Assembly: GCF_004099695.1 (NCBI RefSeq)
Contig: NZ_SCHL01000005.1
Location: 124,001 to 188,000 of the forward strand
DNA: 64,000 nt
Source: Methanosarcina sp. MSH10X1
GTDB lineage: Archaea > Halobacteriota > Methanosarcinia > Methanosarcinales > Methanosarcinaceae
Reading direction: 5' to 3'
Every line of letters begins with the position of its first letter. The stretch's first letter is position 1. Below the pieces are notes generated by a model. It did not search any database. It was not told the origin of the DNA and was given only the letters and a program-made list of their open reading frames with translations. The translations under genes and the position numbers were made by a program. Positions 10,292-19,768 of the stretch are shown here, piece after piece.

Positions 10292-12130
10292 ATGCTTGAT
10301 TCAATAAATTTCCTGGGGCTGGCTGTCACTGTACTGGTCATGTCACTTCTGGCACAGGCTCTAAGCCGTTATTTCCAGATTCCTTTTATCATTTTTCTCT
10401 TAATTGAAGGAATAATAGTAGGACCCGAAGTTCTCAACCTGTTAAATCCTGCCGTGTATTTCGAGGCACTGCTTACCATAGTGGCAATCTCAGTATCCGT
10501 GATCGTTTTTGACGGAGGGCTTCAGATTGATATGAAGCAACTGAGAGGATATCAGGAAAGCGTCCTTAAACTAACCACAATCGGGGTATTCATTACCTTT
10601 TTTGGAATAACCGCGCTTACGTATTTGCTTATAGATGTACCTCTTCAGATTGCTGCTCTTTTCGGGGCTCTGGTTACTGCAACCGGTCCAACCGTGGTCG
10701 GTCCAATTATAAGAAACATCCAGGTTTGCCATAAAGTCGGCAAGGTTCTGGAACTTGAGAGTGTCCTTAACGATGCTGCAAGTGTAATCCTTACTGCGGT
10801 AGTTTTCGAATGGATTGTGGCTGAACTTTCGGGGATGGGTGCAGTCTTTTTTATCCTCCAAAGGCTTGCAATCGGTCTGCTCATAGGAGGAATCTGTGGG
10901 TTCACCCTTCGCTGGTTCTTTACCAGGGGTATACTTATCAGCAAACAGACTGCCAGAATGGTTACTCTCACCTCGGTGTTTGCCTGCTTTGTATTATCAG
11001 AATCTCTGGGCAATGAATCCGGAATCCTTGCGCTGGCGATCTTTGGAATTATTATAGGGACTTCCGAGTTTCCTTACAAAGAAACCATAAAAGAGTTCAA
11101 GGGTGACCTGGTGACTGTAATGATTTCTCTACTTTTTATCCTGTTAGCAGCAATGCTCAAGTTCGAATATATTTTAGGGATCGGGTTGAGAGGGATTGCC
11201 CTGGTCTTGCTGATGATCTTTCTCATCCGTCCTATCTCTGTTTTTGCCTCTATGTGGAATTCAAAGTTCCGCACCAATGAAAAGTTATTCATCTCATTTG
11301 TAGGACCAAGAGGGGTCGTTCCGACTTCGGTTGCAACTTACTTTGCGATCAAACTGGATGAACTGGGTGTTCCGGGGGGGCAGACTATTGTGGGCCTGGT
11401 ATTCCTGACTGTCATTACCACAGTCTTTCTTACAGGAAGCATGTCAAAAAAAGTGGCTCATATACTGGAGGTAATTCCTATGGAAATTTTGATTCTTGGA
11501 GGGGGAAAAGTAGGTCGGATCCTTGCTGAACGCTTTGACAGGCGGGGAGAAAACGTAGTGGTTGTAGATAATTCCGAAGAAGCGTGTAACAAATGCCTGG
11601 ATCTGGGGGTCAGGACTGTGCAGGGAGATGCAGGAGATATAAATACTCTGAAGAAAGCCGGGATCGAGAATACCAAATACGTTGTTGCAACCACAAACAA
11701 AGATGATACGAATTTGCTCTTCTGCCAGATTGCAAAGGCACATTTCGGGCTTAGAGGAGATCAGATGGTTGCCAGGGTAAATCATACGGAGAACCTTCAG
11801 GCTTTCTGGGACCTTGGAATCCGCGCCATGAGCCCTGCCATAACAACCGCAGCAGTTATTGACAATATGATAGGAAGACCTCATCTTTTCTCCATGTGTG
11901 AAGTGGGTGGAGGAGGCAATATTACGGAAGTCAAGGTCACCAATCCGAGAGTAATGGGAAGGGCAATTAAAGAAATTAACTTCCCGGAAAAAAGCCTTGT
12001 AGTCATGGTACAGCGGGGGACAAGATCGATTATCGCATATAGTAATCTGATACTTGAATACGGTGATATCGTAACGATTATTGGGGAGGGTGATGTGGGA
12101 AAGCATGCTTCTGATATTCTCAACAAATAA
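10292..12130 (+). CDS. cation/proton antiporter (CPA family) with TrkA-N/TrkA-C regulatory domains
   Basis: A 612-residue membrane protein. About 400 residues at the N-terminus form roughly twelve transmembrane segments typical of NhaP/Kef-like sodium or potassium/proton exchangers, including ESVLNDAASVILTAV with the conserved Asp and GPRGVVPTSVATYF. From about 400 the soluble part begins with a Rossmann NAD-binding motif (ILILGGGKVGRILAERF), an RCK/TrkA-N domain, and then a TrkA-C domain from about 530. I prefer ATG 10292 over TTG 10277 because the protein then begins at a normal position for the first helix and has AGGGA upstream. The neighbouring osmoprotectant importer suggests a shared role in salt and turgor control. 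Confidence 0.88.
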   Translation: MLDSINFLGLAVTVLVMSLLAQALSRYFQIPFIIFLLIEGIIVGPEVLNLLNPAVYFEALLTIVAISVSVIVFDGGLQIDMKQLRGYQESVLKLTTIGVFITFFGITALTYLLIDVPLQIAALFGALVTATGPTVVGPIIRNIQVCHKVGKVLELESVLNDAASVILTAVVFEWIVAELSGMGAVFFILQRLAIGLLIGGICGFTLRWFFTRGILISKQTARMVTLTSVFACFVLSESLGNESGILALAIFGIIIGTSEFPYKETIKEFKGDLVTVMISLLFILLAAMLKFEYILGIGLRGIALVLLMIFLIRPISVFASMWNSKFRTNEKLFISFVGPRGVVPTSVATYFAIKLDELGVPGGQTIVGLVFLTVITTVFLTGSMSKKVAHILEVIPMEILILGGGKVGRILAERFDRRGENVVVVDNSEEACNKCLDLGVRTVQGDAGDINTLKKAGIENTKYVVATTNKDDTNLLFCQIAKAHFGLRGDQMVARVNHTENLQAFWDLGIRAMSPAITTAAVIDNMIGRPHLFSMCEVGGGGNITEVKVTNPRVMGRAIKEINFPEKSLVVMVQRGTRSIIAYSNLILEYGDIVTIIGEGDVGKHASDILNK

Positions 12131-12465
12131 GTTTAAGTACACATTTGGATGATATATCTATCAAAAAAAAATCATAATGAAAAACTGAAGTAATTTCGAA
12201 GTTGAACTCAAGCAAGAAACAGATATTATTCTTGCCGGGAATTCAAAAACGTTTCCAAAAAAGTGATATTTCCCTGCATAAGAGTAACCTCAGGAGCCAA
12301 TTTTTCAGGATTTCTCAGTCCTCAAGACTGACTCTCCCATATATTGGCTGCGGGTCTGGGGTGAATACTTTCACTCCGCTTTCCTTAACTTTATATGCTG
12401 TGGCGTTGTACTTTAGAACGCCTCTCTATATAATAAAGATAAACCAGAGGCTTGAGGTAGAAAAT

Positions 12466-13737
12466 ATGAAACAAACAGCCGAATCTATTCGAGATCGATT
12501 TTTGAAGCTTGGCGTCGATGTGCCTGTAGAGGATGTCGAAAGCAGACTTGACGAACTGATTAACAAATTTAAAGTCCCTTCAAACGAAGCCCAGCGCAGC
12601 GTGACCAATTACTTTTTGAAGAAATATTCTATTCCTAAGAATGAATTTTATGTAAGGCAGGCTGAGCCCCAGCTTACGAAGATTGTGGATATCTCGGAAA
12701 ACGGGCAGTGGGCAAATCTTAAGGCAAAAGTTGTCCAGCTCTGGGAAAACACTCATGAGTCAATCTCTCAGGTAGGACTGCTGGGGGATGAAACAGGAAT
12801 TATAAAGTTTACCGAATGGAAAAATGCCGAACTGCCCAGGCTTGAGCAGGGAGAGAGTTATCTTCTCCGGAGTGTTGTCGTAGGGGAGTACAATGGCAGG
12901 TTCCAGGTTCAGCTCAACAAGAACAGTTCAGTAGAAAAGCTTGATGAGCCCATTGCAGTTGGAGGCGGAGATTTCACACCGGCTGCCAGAGAGTCCGAAC
13001 TCAGGAATATCTCTGACCTTGCAGGAGGACAGTGGGCTACAGTCAAAGGGAAAGTGGTTCAGCTCTGGGAAAACTCTCACGAGTCAATTGAGCAGGCAGG
13101 GCTTCTGGGGGACCACACAGGCGTTATCAAATTCACTAACTGGGCCAGTTCCGAACTTCCTGACATGGAAGAAGGCAAGAGCTATCTTTTGAAAAATGTA
13201 GTTGTCAATGAATGGGGCGGCAAAGCCCAGATCCAGCTTAACAGGTCAAGTTCCATAGAAGAGCTTGATGAAAATATCGAAGTCGGGTCCTCAACTTCCA
13301 CATACTTCGGAGCAATGGTGGATATCCAGACCGGTTCAGGCCTCATAAAACGCTGCCCTGAGTGTAAAAGGGCTCTGGTTAAGGGTGCCTGTGCAGAACA
13401 CGGTAAAGTCAAAGGGGAATATGACCTGAGGATAAAAGCGGTTCTGGATTCCGGAACTTCCACTCAGGATGCCCTCATTAACAGGGAACTTACCGAAGAG
13501 CTTGCAGGGATTTCTCTTGATACTGCGATTGCAATGGCTGCAGATGCCCTTGATCCGGGAGTTGTGCTGGATAAACTAAAGCACGAACTGGTAGGCAGGT
13601 ACTATACCGTGACCGGTCACAAGCTTGATCGCTATATCCTTGTCGACTCAATTACTCAAAAGACTTCTCTGGATAGAGAGAAGCTTGACGAGATGCTTAC
13701 CCTTAATGAAACACTTAACAAGCCGGAGGTGCAGTAA
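12466..13737 (+). CDS. rpa: replication protein A (single-stranded DNA-binding), OB-fold plus zinc finger
   Basis: A 423-residue archaeal RPA. After an N-terminal helical region there are two closely similar OB folds (about residues 75-170 and 185-285). Each carries the near-identical strand QLWENTHES/QLWENSHES followed by GLLGDETGIIKFT or GLLGDHTGVIKFT, so the second arose by internal duplication. A zinc finger follows (CPECKRALVKGACAEH, about 295-312). It should coat single-stranded DNA in replication and repair. The ATG at 12466 is preceded by GAGGT; the frame is open further upstream, but that stretch looks non-coding. GGAGGTG near its end serves the following gene, which begins immediately after its stop codon. 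Confidence 0.93.
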   Translation: MKQTAESIRDRFLKLGVDVPVEDVESRLDELINKFKVPSNEAQRSVTNYFLKKYSIPKNEFYVRQAEPQLTKIVDISENGQWANLKAKVVQLWENTHESISQVGLLGDETGIIKFTEWKNAELPRLEQGESYLLRSVVVGEYNGRFQVQLNKNSSVEKLDEPIAVGGGDFTPAARESELRNISDLAGGQWATVKGKVVQLWENSHESIEQAGLLGDHTGVIKFTNWASSELPDMEEGKSYLLKNVVVNEWGGKAQIQLNRSSSIEELDENIEVGSSTSTYFGAMVDIQTGSGLIKRCPECKRALVKGACAEHGKVKGEYDLRIKAVLDSGTSTQDALINRELTEELAGISLDTAIAMAADALDPGVVLDKLKHELVGRYYTVTGHKLDRYILVDSITQKTSLDREKLDEMLTLNETLNKPEVQ

Positions 13738-14307
13738 ATGCCAGGCTTTTTCAGAGAAGCTGCCCGCAGGGTTTTTGCCCAGGAACTGAAGGATTCGAAC
13801 CTGACCTCAAGGGATGAGAGTGACCAGTATGCTCCGCAGTATGTCCTCACTCCCACAGGGGCTAAGGTAAACCGCATCTTCCTTGTTGGCACACTTATCG
13901 AAAAGGAAGACATCGGCACGGACTCCGAGTACTGGAGGGGAAGGGTTTCAGACCCGACCGGCTCTTTCCTGGTCTATGCAGGACAGTATCAGCCCGAAGC
14001 AGCCCAATTCCTTTCGGAATGCGAACTGCCGGCTTTTGTGGCAGTTGTGGGAAAGACCAGCACCTATACTACAGATGACGGAAATGTCCTTACTTCCATC
14101 CGCCCCGAGTCCATCCAGCAGGTAGACGAACTTACCCGGAATCTCTGGGTACTCGATACCGCAAAACAAACGCTTGAGAGGATAAGGGCAGTTGAGGCAG
14201 AGGAAGACCAAAACTCAAAACTTGCAAAAGAACACTACTCGACTGACACGGATTCCTACCGCACAATGGTCAAAAAAGCCCTTGAATCTCTCGAAGAAAG
14301 GAAATGA
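13738..14307 (+). CDS. RPA-associated protein (COG3390-type)
   Basis: A 189-residue protein with one OB-like domain (IFLVGTLIEKED through VAVVGKTSTYTT) and a charged C-terminal tail. It starts on the base after the rpa stop codon, with GGAGGTG inside the end of rpa, so the two are translated together. Archaeal RPA genes of the Euryarchaeota are commonly paired with a small partner of this type that forms a complex with RPA on single-stranded DNA. Name by family and context. Confidence 0.85.
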   Translation: MPGFFREAARRVFAQELKDSNLTSRDESDQYAPQYVLTPTGAKVNRIFLVGTLIEKEDIGTDSEYWRGRVSDPTGSFLVYAGQYQPEAAQFLSECELPAFVAVVGKTSTYTTDDGNVLTSIRPESIQQVDELTRNLWVLDTAKQTLERIRAVEAEEDQNSKLAKEHYSTDTDSYRTMVKKALESLEERK

Positions 14308-14340
14308 AACAAAAATAATAGAAATCATACTATCAAAATC

Positions 14341-14371
14341 GGGGGTAAATGCCCCTTAATCTTTTTTTATT
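14341..14371 (+). terminator. possible terminator of the RPA operon
   Basis: A short GC hairpin (GGGG and CCCC around GTAAATG) is followed by TTAATCTTTTTTTATT. The stem is short, but the T-run fits archaeal termination. Confidence 0.4.
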
Positions 14372-14490
14372 CAGAAAATAAGCTTTTATTTTTCCTTTCT
14401 ATCTATTTTCTATTTTCAGAGTTTTAGGTGCTCCCTCATTAATCAGTTGACGTTTTTAAGACTCCTGTAGTTTAACAACTCTGTTAATTT

Positions 14491-14935
14491 CTATTTCTTA
14501 TTAGTAATTTTACACTCTTGTGCAGGTATTTTCTTTTCCAAAACTCCCTTTTCCTTTTCATCTTTTAATCCTCTATGCTCCCTGAAAAAGTTAAAATGAG
14601 TACAGTAAAGCCTCATTTGGTTGTATAGTTCTTTAACTTTCTTTGAAAATCCTATTGTTTTTCTTGAAATTCTGTTATTATCTTGTCTAAAAGTCAAATT
14701 TTGTCTTTCAAGTAAACTTGTTGAGATTTAATTTTAATCTATATTTTGACCAAGATTACTCTTCTTTCAACTTTATGGAGCCTTCCTCCCTGTTTGCTTT
14801 TGACAATCTGAGCATATTTCAAATCTTTATCATGTATTATTACTGGTTTCTTAGGTCTTCCTTTCTTTCCTATTTTTGGAAACTCTACCCATTCTCCGTA
14901 TTTTTTCAAAAGAAAGTTTTTTTCTGATAATTCCC
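14491..14935 (-). pseudogene. decayed transposase C-terminal part (IS1-like)
   Basis: Read on the minus strand the region encodes transposase-like pieces: KYGEWVEFPKIGKKGRPKKP and YAQIVKSKQGGRLHKVERR, then after a frame change and two TAA codons ISTSLLERQNLTFRQDNN, then SRKTIGFSKKVKELYNQM ending in YCTHFNFFREHRGL. The order and the LLERQN...RLSRKTI-like pattern recall the C-terminal half of IS1-type DDE transposases. The N-terminal part and the terminal inverted repeats are not visible. Stops and a frameshift make it inactive. Family name is from motif memory and should be confirmed by search. Confidence 0.6.
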
Positions 14936-14954
14936 TAGACTTGCTTTGTGATAA

Positions 14955-15500
14955 GCAAAACTCCGAAAAAACCGAGCCAGAATTAAAAACGAGAGCGAAA
15001 GGCAGTATGAACCTTTAGAGAACCTTAAACGTGCTGGTCCTGAACGTCTTGAAGCTCTGCTTAAACTTAACAGAATTCAAAGTTTTGGACATTTTGAAGA
15101 TCAGGACTGGATCAAACACAACAAAGTTGAGGATGAAGTCAAAACCTTATGCATGGAATACCGTACCTGCACCAAACAAGAGCGCTTGAAATGTCCTATT
15201 CTCCCTCTGGAAGTCCTGTATTCCGTGAAGACTACACTATGAAATACCAGGACCCGTTTTACTGATGAAGACCGCCAGCAGGACAATACCAACGGCTTTA
15301 GATCTGCCTGGAACGCAGCAAGCAGGCGGCACTATGTAGCCTCTGAACTCATTTTAACTGCCCGCTCCTACGGTTATAAGTCCCTCAAGGAGTGCAACGA
15401 TAAAACCCTTGAAGCTCTTGAAAAATTCCTTGACTCTATGCGTTATCATCTTCCGGATCATGTCGAATATATCCGTCTGGGAATTCCAGAAAAACGGTAG
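14955..15500 (+). pseudogene. broken gene of unknown function (at least two frameshifts)
   Basis: Coding-like sequence runs through three frames. The first piece reads KLRKNRARIKNESERQYEPL then LKRAGPERLEALLKLNRIQS; the frame shifts near 15190 to MSYSPSGSPVFREDYTMKYQ; it shifts again near 15260 to FTDEDRQQDNTNGFRSAWNA then RRHYVASELILTARSYGYKS, ending in YIRLGIPEKR and TAG at 15498. The codon use looks like that of neighbouring genes. I do not recognise the family. Confidence 0.5.
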
Positions 15501-15533
15501 AATTCATTTTCATTTAACCTTTTTTGGTCTCAA

Positions 15534-15714
15534 TTGGTTTGGTTAATGCACAAATCCGCCATTCAATACATATGGAGTGGCTACGGGGGCGGTGAAATCC
15601 TTGATATTCATACGGCGCAGGGGTTCGTCCTGGCACTGGTCCCGCAGTAGACTCGAAGAAGCAACAGAGGTTGCGCCTTATGATTATCTCCGGAAATTCT
15701 TGAAAAAAGCATGA
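15534..15714 (+). pseudogene. small gene remnant
   Basis: A coding-like piece (MHKSAIQYIWSGYGGGEILD then IHTAQGFVLALVPQ) ends at TAG 15648, and a plausible continuation in the next frame reads LEEATEVAPYDYLRKFLKKA with TGA at 15712. The two look like one short ORF with one frameshift and one stop. No family recognised. Confidence 0.35.
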
Positions 15715-15885
15715 GTCCCGAAGAGGGGTTTATGTTCTGGGCTATGGGCTGCCGGAACTGGACCTGTTCTTTATCCTTCTTACCCAAAAAAGAAAAAAAA
15801 TAAGAAAACACAAACAAAACGTTTTTTAAAAGGTATTGTCAGCAAAATAACCGGGTATAGGGTTTCTCATAGATCAGACTCTAAC

Positions 15886-16176
15886 GCTTTTTTTCTGGGG
15901 TTCTGGAACACGTTCGTGAGGTCTTGAAGCCTAAGCTGAAGGATAAGCTGAAGGAAAAAGAAAGGCTTTTCACGAGCTTTAGAAGAGCATGTGAACTTAC
16001 ATACGAATCTTAAAAAATTGGTAAAACTGTAGACGAATTCTAACAAGTACCTGAATTTTGATACACTTTTGAAAGAAGAAATCGAAGAATTCGATAATAT
16101 TTTAACAGAACTAAAAAATCATTTAAGAAAATTGAATTTTTCAGTACATCTAGTGATTTCGGTTCTAGATAAATAA
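15886..16176 (+). pseudogene. helical gene remnant
   Basis: Charged helical fragments lie in two frames: GVLEHVREVLKPKLKDKLKE, then ALEEHVNLHTNLKKLVKL followed by an in-frame TAG, and FDTLLKEEIEEFDNILTELK up to TAA at 16174. It looks like the decayed 3' part of a helix-rich gene. The 320 bases from 16177 to 16496 are AT-rich and hold only the upstream region of the next gene. Confidence 0.3.
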
Positions 16177-16496
16177 ATTGTTACTCTTTTCTCATATGAA
16201 GTAATGTAAAAACAGCCTCATTAGCTACATTGTCAATATAATATTAAATTATTATGTTAATTTCTAATTAAGTTGTAATATTATTTATCTATTGATTAAA
16301 TGATTTTTTAGTAAAGTTTATGTTGAGAAAGTTACTATTCTTATATGACAGTAAAAAAAAGTTAATACAGATTTGAACTGAACTTGCAGAATCAGTTTGA
16401 ACTCTTAAACGTCCAAAGGTAAAGGTATAGTTGACTTTGGTGTTCAAAGTTTGTATAATCTTGCCTCTGGAGTAAATCGAATGAGGTAAATAGGAA

Positions 16497-17189
16497 ATGA
16501 GCAGAAAAAGAATGAATTTAAAATTATATATAATTTGCGTATTGTTACTTTTGTTTGCTGCACCAGCTTCTGCGGATCCAGATGCTATGTTAGATAGAAG
16601 CCGAACCCAATTTGGAGATCTTTCAACGTCTTCAATTAATTACATCAATGCAAGATGTAATGAAGTTAGAAATGATCTTATTTTAATTCCTGATATAACT
16701 ATAATTGCAGATTATACCTACGGAACTGCGAGTGATCAAGGTTTTATAAACGGTATTAATTCACTTGATGATGCAACTGATGAGAATGTTGTTTTAATCC
16801 ATACTCATGGTGGAACATCTCTTCTTTCATCTTTTTTAAAATTCAAAGATGAAAGCTGTCTATATAGTTTGGACGTGAACAGTTGGATGGACGAAAGAGA
16901 CGGAGGGTTCATTTTTGCAGGTGCATGTGAATCTGCAAAATACACAGATTTAGGAAACGCGTTTATTAACAACGGTTTTGATACCTACTTTGGGTATAAA
17001 GTCAGTGTTAACACCTTACATAATGCCCGCTTCTATTCTGCATTATTTGATGTGGCTACTTTCACCGATGTCACTGTTTCTGAAGCAGCCAGATATGCAG
17101 CAGACGAAGTAAAAGAGGAGTTTGGAGATGCAACAGACGTTGGCAATAATCTGTTTATAGGAAACTCAAACTTGTGTTTAAGAACTTAA
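16497..17189 (+). CDS. secreted caspase-fold (clan CD, C25/CHAT-like) cysteine peptidase-like protein
   Basis: A 230-residue protein with a signal peptide (RKRMNLKLYIICVLLLLF, cleavage after about residue 26, APASA|DP). The body has the landmarks of a caspase/gingipain-type fold: strand VVLIHTHGG with His102 and His104 followed by Gly-Gly, then strand FIFAGACESA with Cys144, then the later helix-strand pattern GFDTYFGYK and FTDVTVSEAARYA, which in CHAT and related peptidases closes the fold. A His-Gly and Ala-Cys dyad in this spacing is the usual clan CD active site. The gene is AT-rich and sits downstream of a gene graveyard. Thirteen bases separate its stop from the next ATG region, so it is cotranscribed with the PepSY-like gene. 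Peptidase activity is inferred; I do not know of a named family. Confidence 0.6.
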   Translation: MSRKRMNLKLYIICVLLLLFAAPASADPDAMLDRSRTQFGDLSTSSINYINARCNEVRNDLILIPDITIIADYTYGTASDQGFINGINSLDDATDENVVLIHTHGGTSLLSSFLKFKDESCLYSLDVNSWMDERDGGFIFAGACESAKYTDLGNAFINNGFDTYFGYKVSVNTLHNARFYSALFDVATFTDVTVSEAARYAADEVKEEFGDATDVGNNLFIGNSNLCLRT

Positions 17190-17202
17190 GGGGGTGAAGA
17201 TT

Positions 17203-18117
17203 ATGAAACTTAAGCTAATTTGTATATTAGGTTTGATACTATCGTGTGCAATATTTGTGGCTTTTGCTTCTGATGAGGGAGGAATAATCTTTACGAAAGA
17301 AGACGTAAAGCAAACAAAATACCTTGATCCGTCAACTGCAGACGTAAATATTAGTTTTGAGGATGCAAAAAACAAGCTAATCTCAGAAAATCCGGAAGTA
17401 ATCAATGAATCTATCCATGGAGAATTGATTGATGATGAAAATTTCGGGATAATCTGGCGAGTAAGCTCAAAAACAACTAATGGAAAAAGCATCTTTGCAG
17501 GAATAAATGCCTCTAATGGAGAGCAACTTTTTGTATACGATGGATCAAAGAATGTACAGGGCAGAGACAGTATAAGCAAAGATGATGCTTTGATAATAGC
17601 AGAAAAATATATTCAATCCAAAGTTTCATTTGAAAAAATTAGTGAAATTAAACTTGAATCAGTCAATTATATAGAACCTCCTGCGGATGATCTACCAGGA
17701 AATTATCATGTAAGTTACGCAAGAATTATCAGGGGAATACCTTCTCTTTCCGATGGAATACTGCTTGATGTTAATGCAGAAACAGGCGAAGTTTCAAGCT
17801 ATCGCAAAAGATGGTCTATGTCTGAGGAAGAGATAGCACTCATTGATACTGAACCAAGCATTACGGATGAAAAAGCAGTTGAGATTCTCAGAGAATACAT
17901 GAGTAACGAACCTTCTATAGGAGAAGAAAAAGCAAGTACTGTAAAAGTTATTTCGTCGAACCTTGTCTGGAAAGAGGACGATGAAGATAAAACTCGTCTG
18001 GCATGGTGGATCCGATTCATGGATTCAAGTTTTGCAAAGGACGATGACTATCCTGCTTCAGTATGGATTGACGCACATTCAGGAGAAATGTTGCTGTTTG
18101 ATTATTATAGAGATTAA
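17203..18117 (+). CDS. secreted PepSY/YcdB-like repeat protein
   Basis: A 304-residue exported protein. GGGGGTGA lies just upstream of ATG 17203, which I prefer to the GTG at 17194. The signal sequence MKLKLICILGLILSCAIFVA contains ILSC, which could be a lipobox, or it may be cut after FAS. The mature part contains about three repeats of the PepSY/YcdB kind: a helix (SFEDAKNKLISENP; SKDDALIIAEKYIQSK; TDEKAVEILREYMSN) followed by strands, each ending near a GEQLFVYD, TGEVSSYRKRW or SGEMLLFDYY motif. Proteins of this sort act as peptidase propeptides or inhibitors. Encoded directly after a caspase-like protein, it may chaperone or restrain it. That link is inference. Confidence 0.6.
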   Translation: MKLKLICILGLILSCAIFVAFASDEGGIIFTKEDVKQTKYLDPSTADVNISFEDAKNKLISENPEVINESIHGELIDDENFGIIWRVSSKTTNGKSIFAGINASNGEQLFVYDGSKNVQGRDSISKDDALIIAEKYIQSKVSFEKISEIKLESVNYIEPPADDLPGNYHVSYARIIRGIPSLSDGILLDVNAETGEVSSYRKRWSMSEEEIALIDTEPSITDEKAVEILREYMSNEPSIGEEKASTVKVISSNLVWKEDDEDKTRLAWWIRFMDSSFAKDDDYPASVWIDAHSGEMLLFDYYRD

Positions 18118-18158
18118 GTTCGTAAGAGTTCTAACTTTCCATTCCTCTTTGGCATGAA

Positions 18159-18195
18159 AGTACGTGATTATTTATTTTTCACGTACTCTCTCTTT
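18159..18195 (+). terminator. terminator after the caspase-like/PepSY pair
   Basis: A perfect nine-base stem (AGTACGTGA with TCACGTACT) around an eleven-base AT loop is followed by a pyrimidine-rich run with several T tracts, about 40 bases past the PepSY-like stop. Confidence 0.6.
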
Positions 18196-19360
18196 CTTTT
18201 TCCCATAACTAAGATTATCCCGCTGATAATTGTTATCCGTTCATCAACTGAGAATATCTGGCCTCCACAATCTTCCTCTTTTTAACTTCTCCCTTTCATA
18301 TCCTGTTTCATTTTGTGCATCTATCGTTTATGATCAGATGTCTTATTAGTGTTGCAATTTTTCCTTGCCAAGACAATAATTGCCCTTGCATGTCCGATAG
18401 TCTTCTTTTTTCTGTTAAAAAAACCCTTTTTTTAAACTCTTAACTTATTGTGTAAAAACTTACTCTTTTTTAGCTACTTAGGGTTCTTGAATATGCGTAT
18501 TCAATAATTCTTAAGCTTTTTATGTGGGGTCATGGAATTGAGAAACTACATTATCATCAATGGTTACCGGGGAAGTTTTCCATCCCCGCAGCAAGCTAGC
18601 GGAGTATTCGACTGAAATAAAATAGAAATAATCTTTTTTCAAAAGAATATATAACTTGTTTGATTTGCTTAGGAATTTTTGAGGTAATCTGACCTAGGAT
18701 ATTTTTTCCAAAGAATTATCTATCAAATCAAATACATAGGTTATGTTTAAACATGAGTATTTTTGAAGATTGAGGAAAGGAATAAACTAGAAAGAGCAAA
18801 AAAAAGGTGAAATTGCACAGGTTTTAACTTAAAACCTGTACATCGTTATTTTTTAGAGGGAAATTTCTGTTATTAGCTTCTGCTCAAACTAAATTATTTA
18901 GGGTTATTATTTCCTTTAACGGAATTTTTCTTTCTCCATGTATCTTTTTTCAAGGATTTTACTTCTTTCTCTCTCTTTTCCTCTTTTCTTGAGTTTTTAT
19001 TTAATTTCAAACTTCCATTGCAATAAATAAACATTTATTCCTAATTTGACAGATTCTGTTAATTAATACAATATATTCTTACAAAAAACACATTTCATTG
19101 ACACATTCCTTGTGGTAAAATGAAATATGCCAAAAATCAATAAACATGCCAAAAATCAATAAACACAAGAGATAAATTTAAATTTTATGGAGAAAACAGA
19201 AGCTTAAGTACATTTATACACTATAAAATATATGTTTCTGTCAAATTAAGGATTTATTATTGTTAACGGTCTCAAAGCCAGAAGAGGCAAAATATAGATA
19301 AATAAACGAGACATGGTATAAAATGAGTAATGTGTTTGAGTGAAACTCAATGGTAAGATA
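18196..19360. other. AT-rich intergenic region with small repeats
   Basis: No gene is supported here. It holds a degenerate hairpin near 18583 (CCCCGCAGCAAGCTAGCGG), which looks like sequence found beside archaeal insertion elements, a separate perfect hairpin at 18817, and a 19-base direct repeat (ATGCCAAAAATCAATAAAC) at 19127-19164. Confidence 0.45.
18817..18846. terminator. perfect hairpin followed by T-run
   Basis: Ten-base arms (ACAGGTTTTA and TAAAACCTGT) flank a three-base loop; a T-rich stretch (TTATTTTTTAG) follows within a few bases. Without an upstream gene it might end a small transcript or be an insertion-element remnant. Confidence 0.4.
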
Positions 19361-19382
19361 AAAGTTGATAAGAGATGATCCT

Positions 19383-19604
19383 GTGAAAACCTATCTTCTG
19401 GTCTGGTTCAGCAGTGAAGGAGTCCGCCCATCAGAAGTCAATCAAAGATTGATGTCTCTGGGCTTCGAACCCATGCAGGGTAGCTACGATTTCGTATACA
19501 ACTGGAACAGCAATGTCAGTGTCGACAAAGTTCTCGAATTCGGGGATAAGGTATACCTGAGCCTTCAGGGCACAGGTGTTATGTTCAAACTTGAAACAAT
19601 GTAA
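19383..19604 (+). CDS. conserved small protein, unknown function
   Basis: A 73-residue protein beginning at GTG 19383, with GAGATG upstream; a TTG at 19365 is an alternative start. Sequence: VKTYLLVWFSSEGVRPSEVN, then QRLMSLGFEPMQGSYDFVYN, then an acidic/aromatic C-terminal half ending in VYLSLQGTGVMFKLETM. The alternating strands and helix look like a small ferredoxin-like fold. It reads as a genuine gene by its composition, but I do not recognise it. It stands alone, with AT-rich sequence upstream and a convergent phosphodiesterase downstream. Confidence 0.6.
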   Translation: MKTYLLVWFSSEGVRPSEVNQRLMSLGFEPMQGSYDFVYNWNSNVSVDKVLEFGDKVYLSLQGTGVMFKLETM

Positions 19605-19768
19605 ACCGCGAGCTCGCGAGACTGGATTCCAGTGACCCGCTTAGCAAGGCATGTGCCGGATTTCAGGCAGCAAATAGGCGACTATTGAGGGCTGTTGTAC
19701 AGATAGTCCAGATTATGACTTCCTTCAGCCTATTCCTCTCCTGTTCAAGCCTTTTTTTCTTTTGCGTC

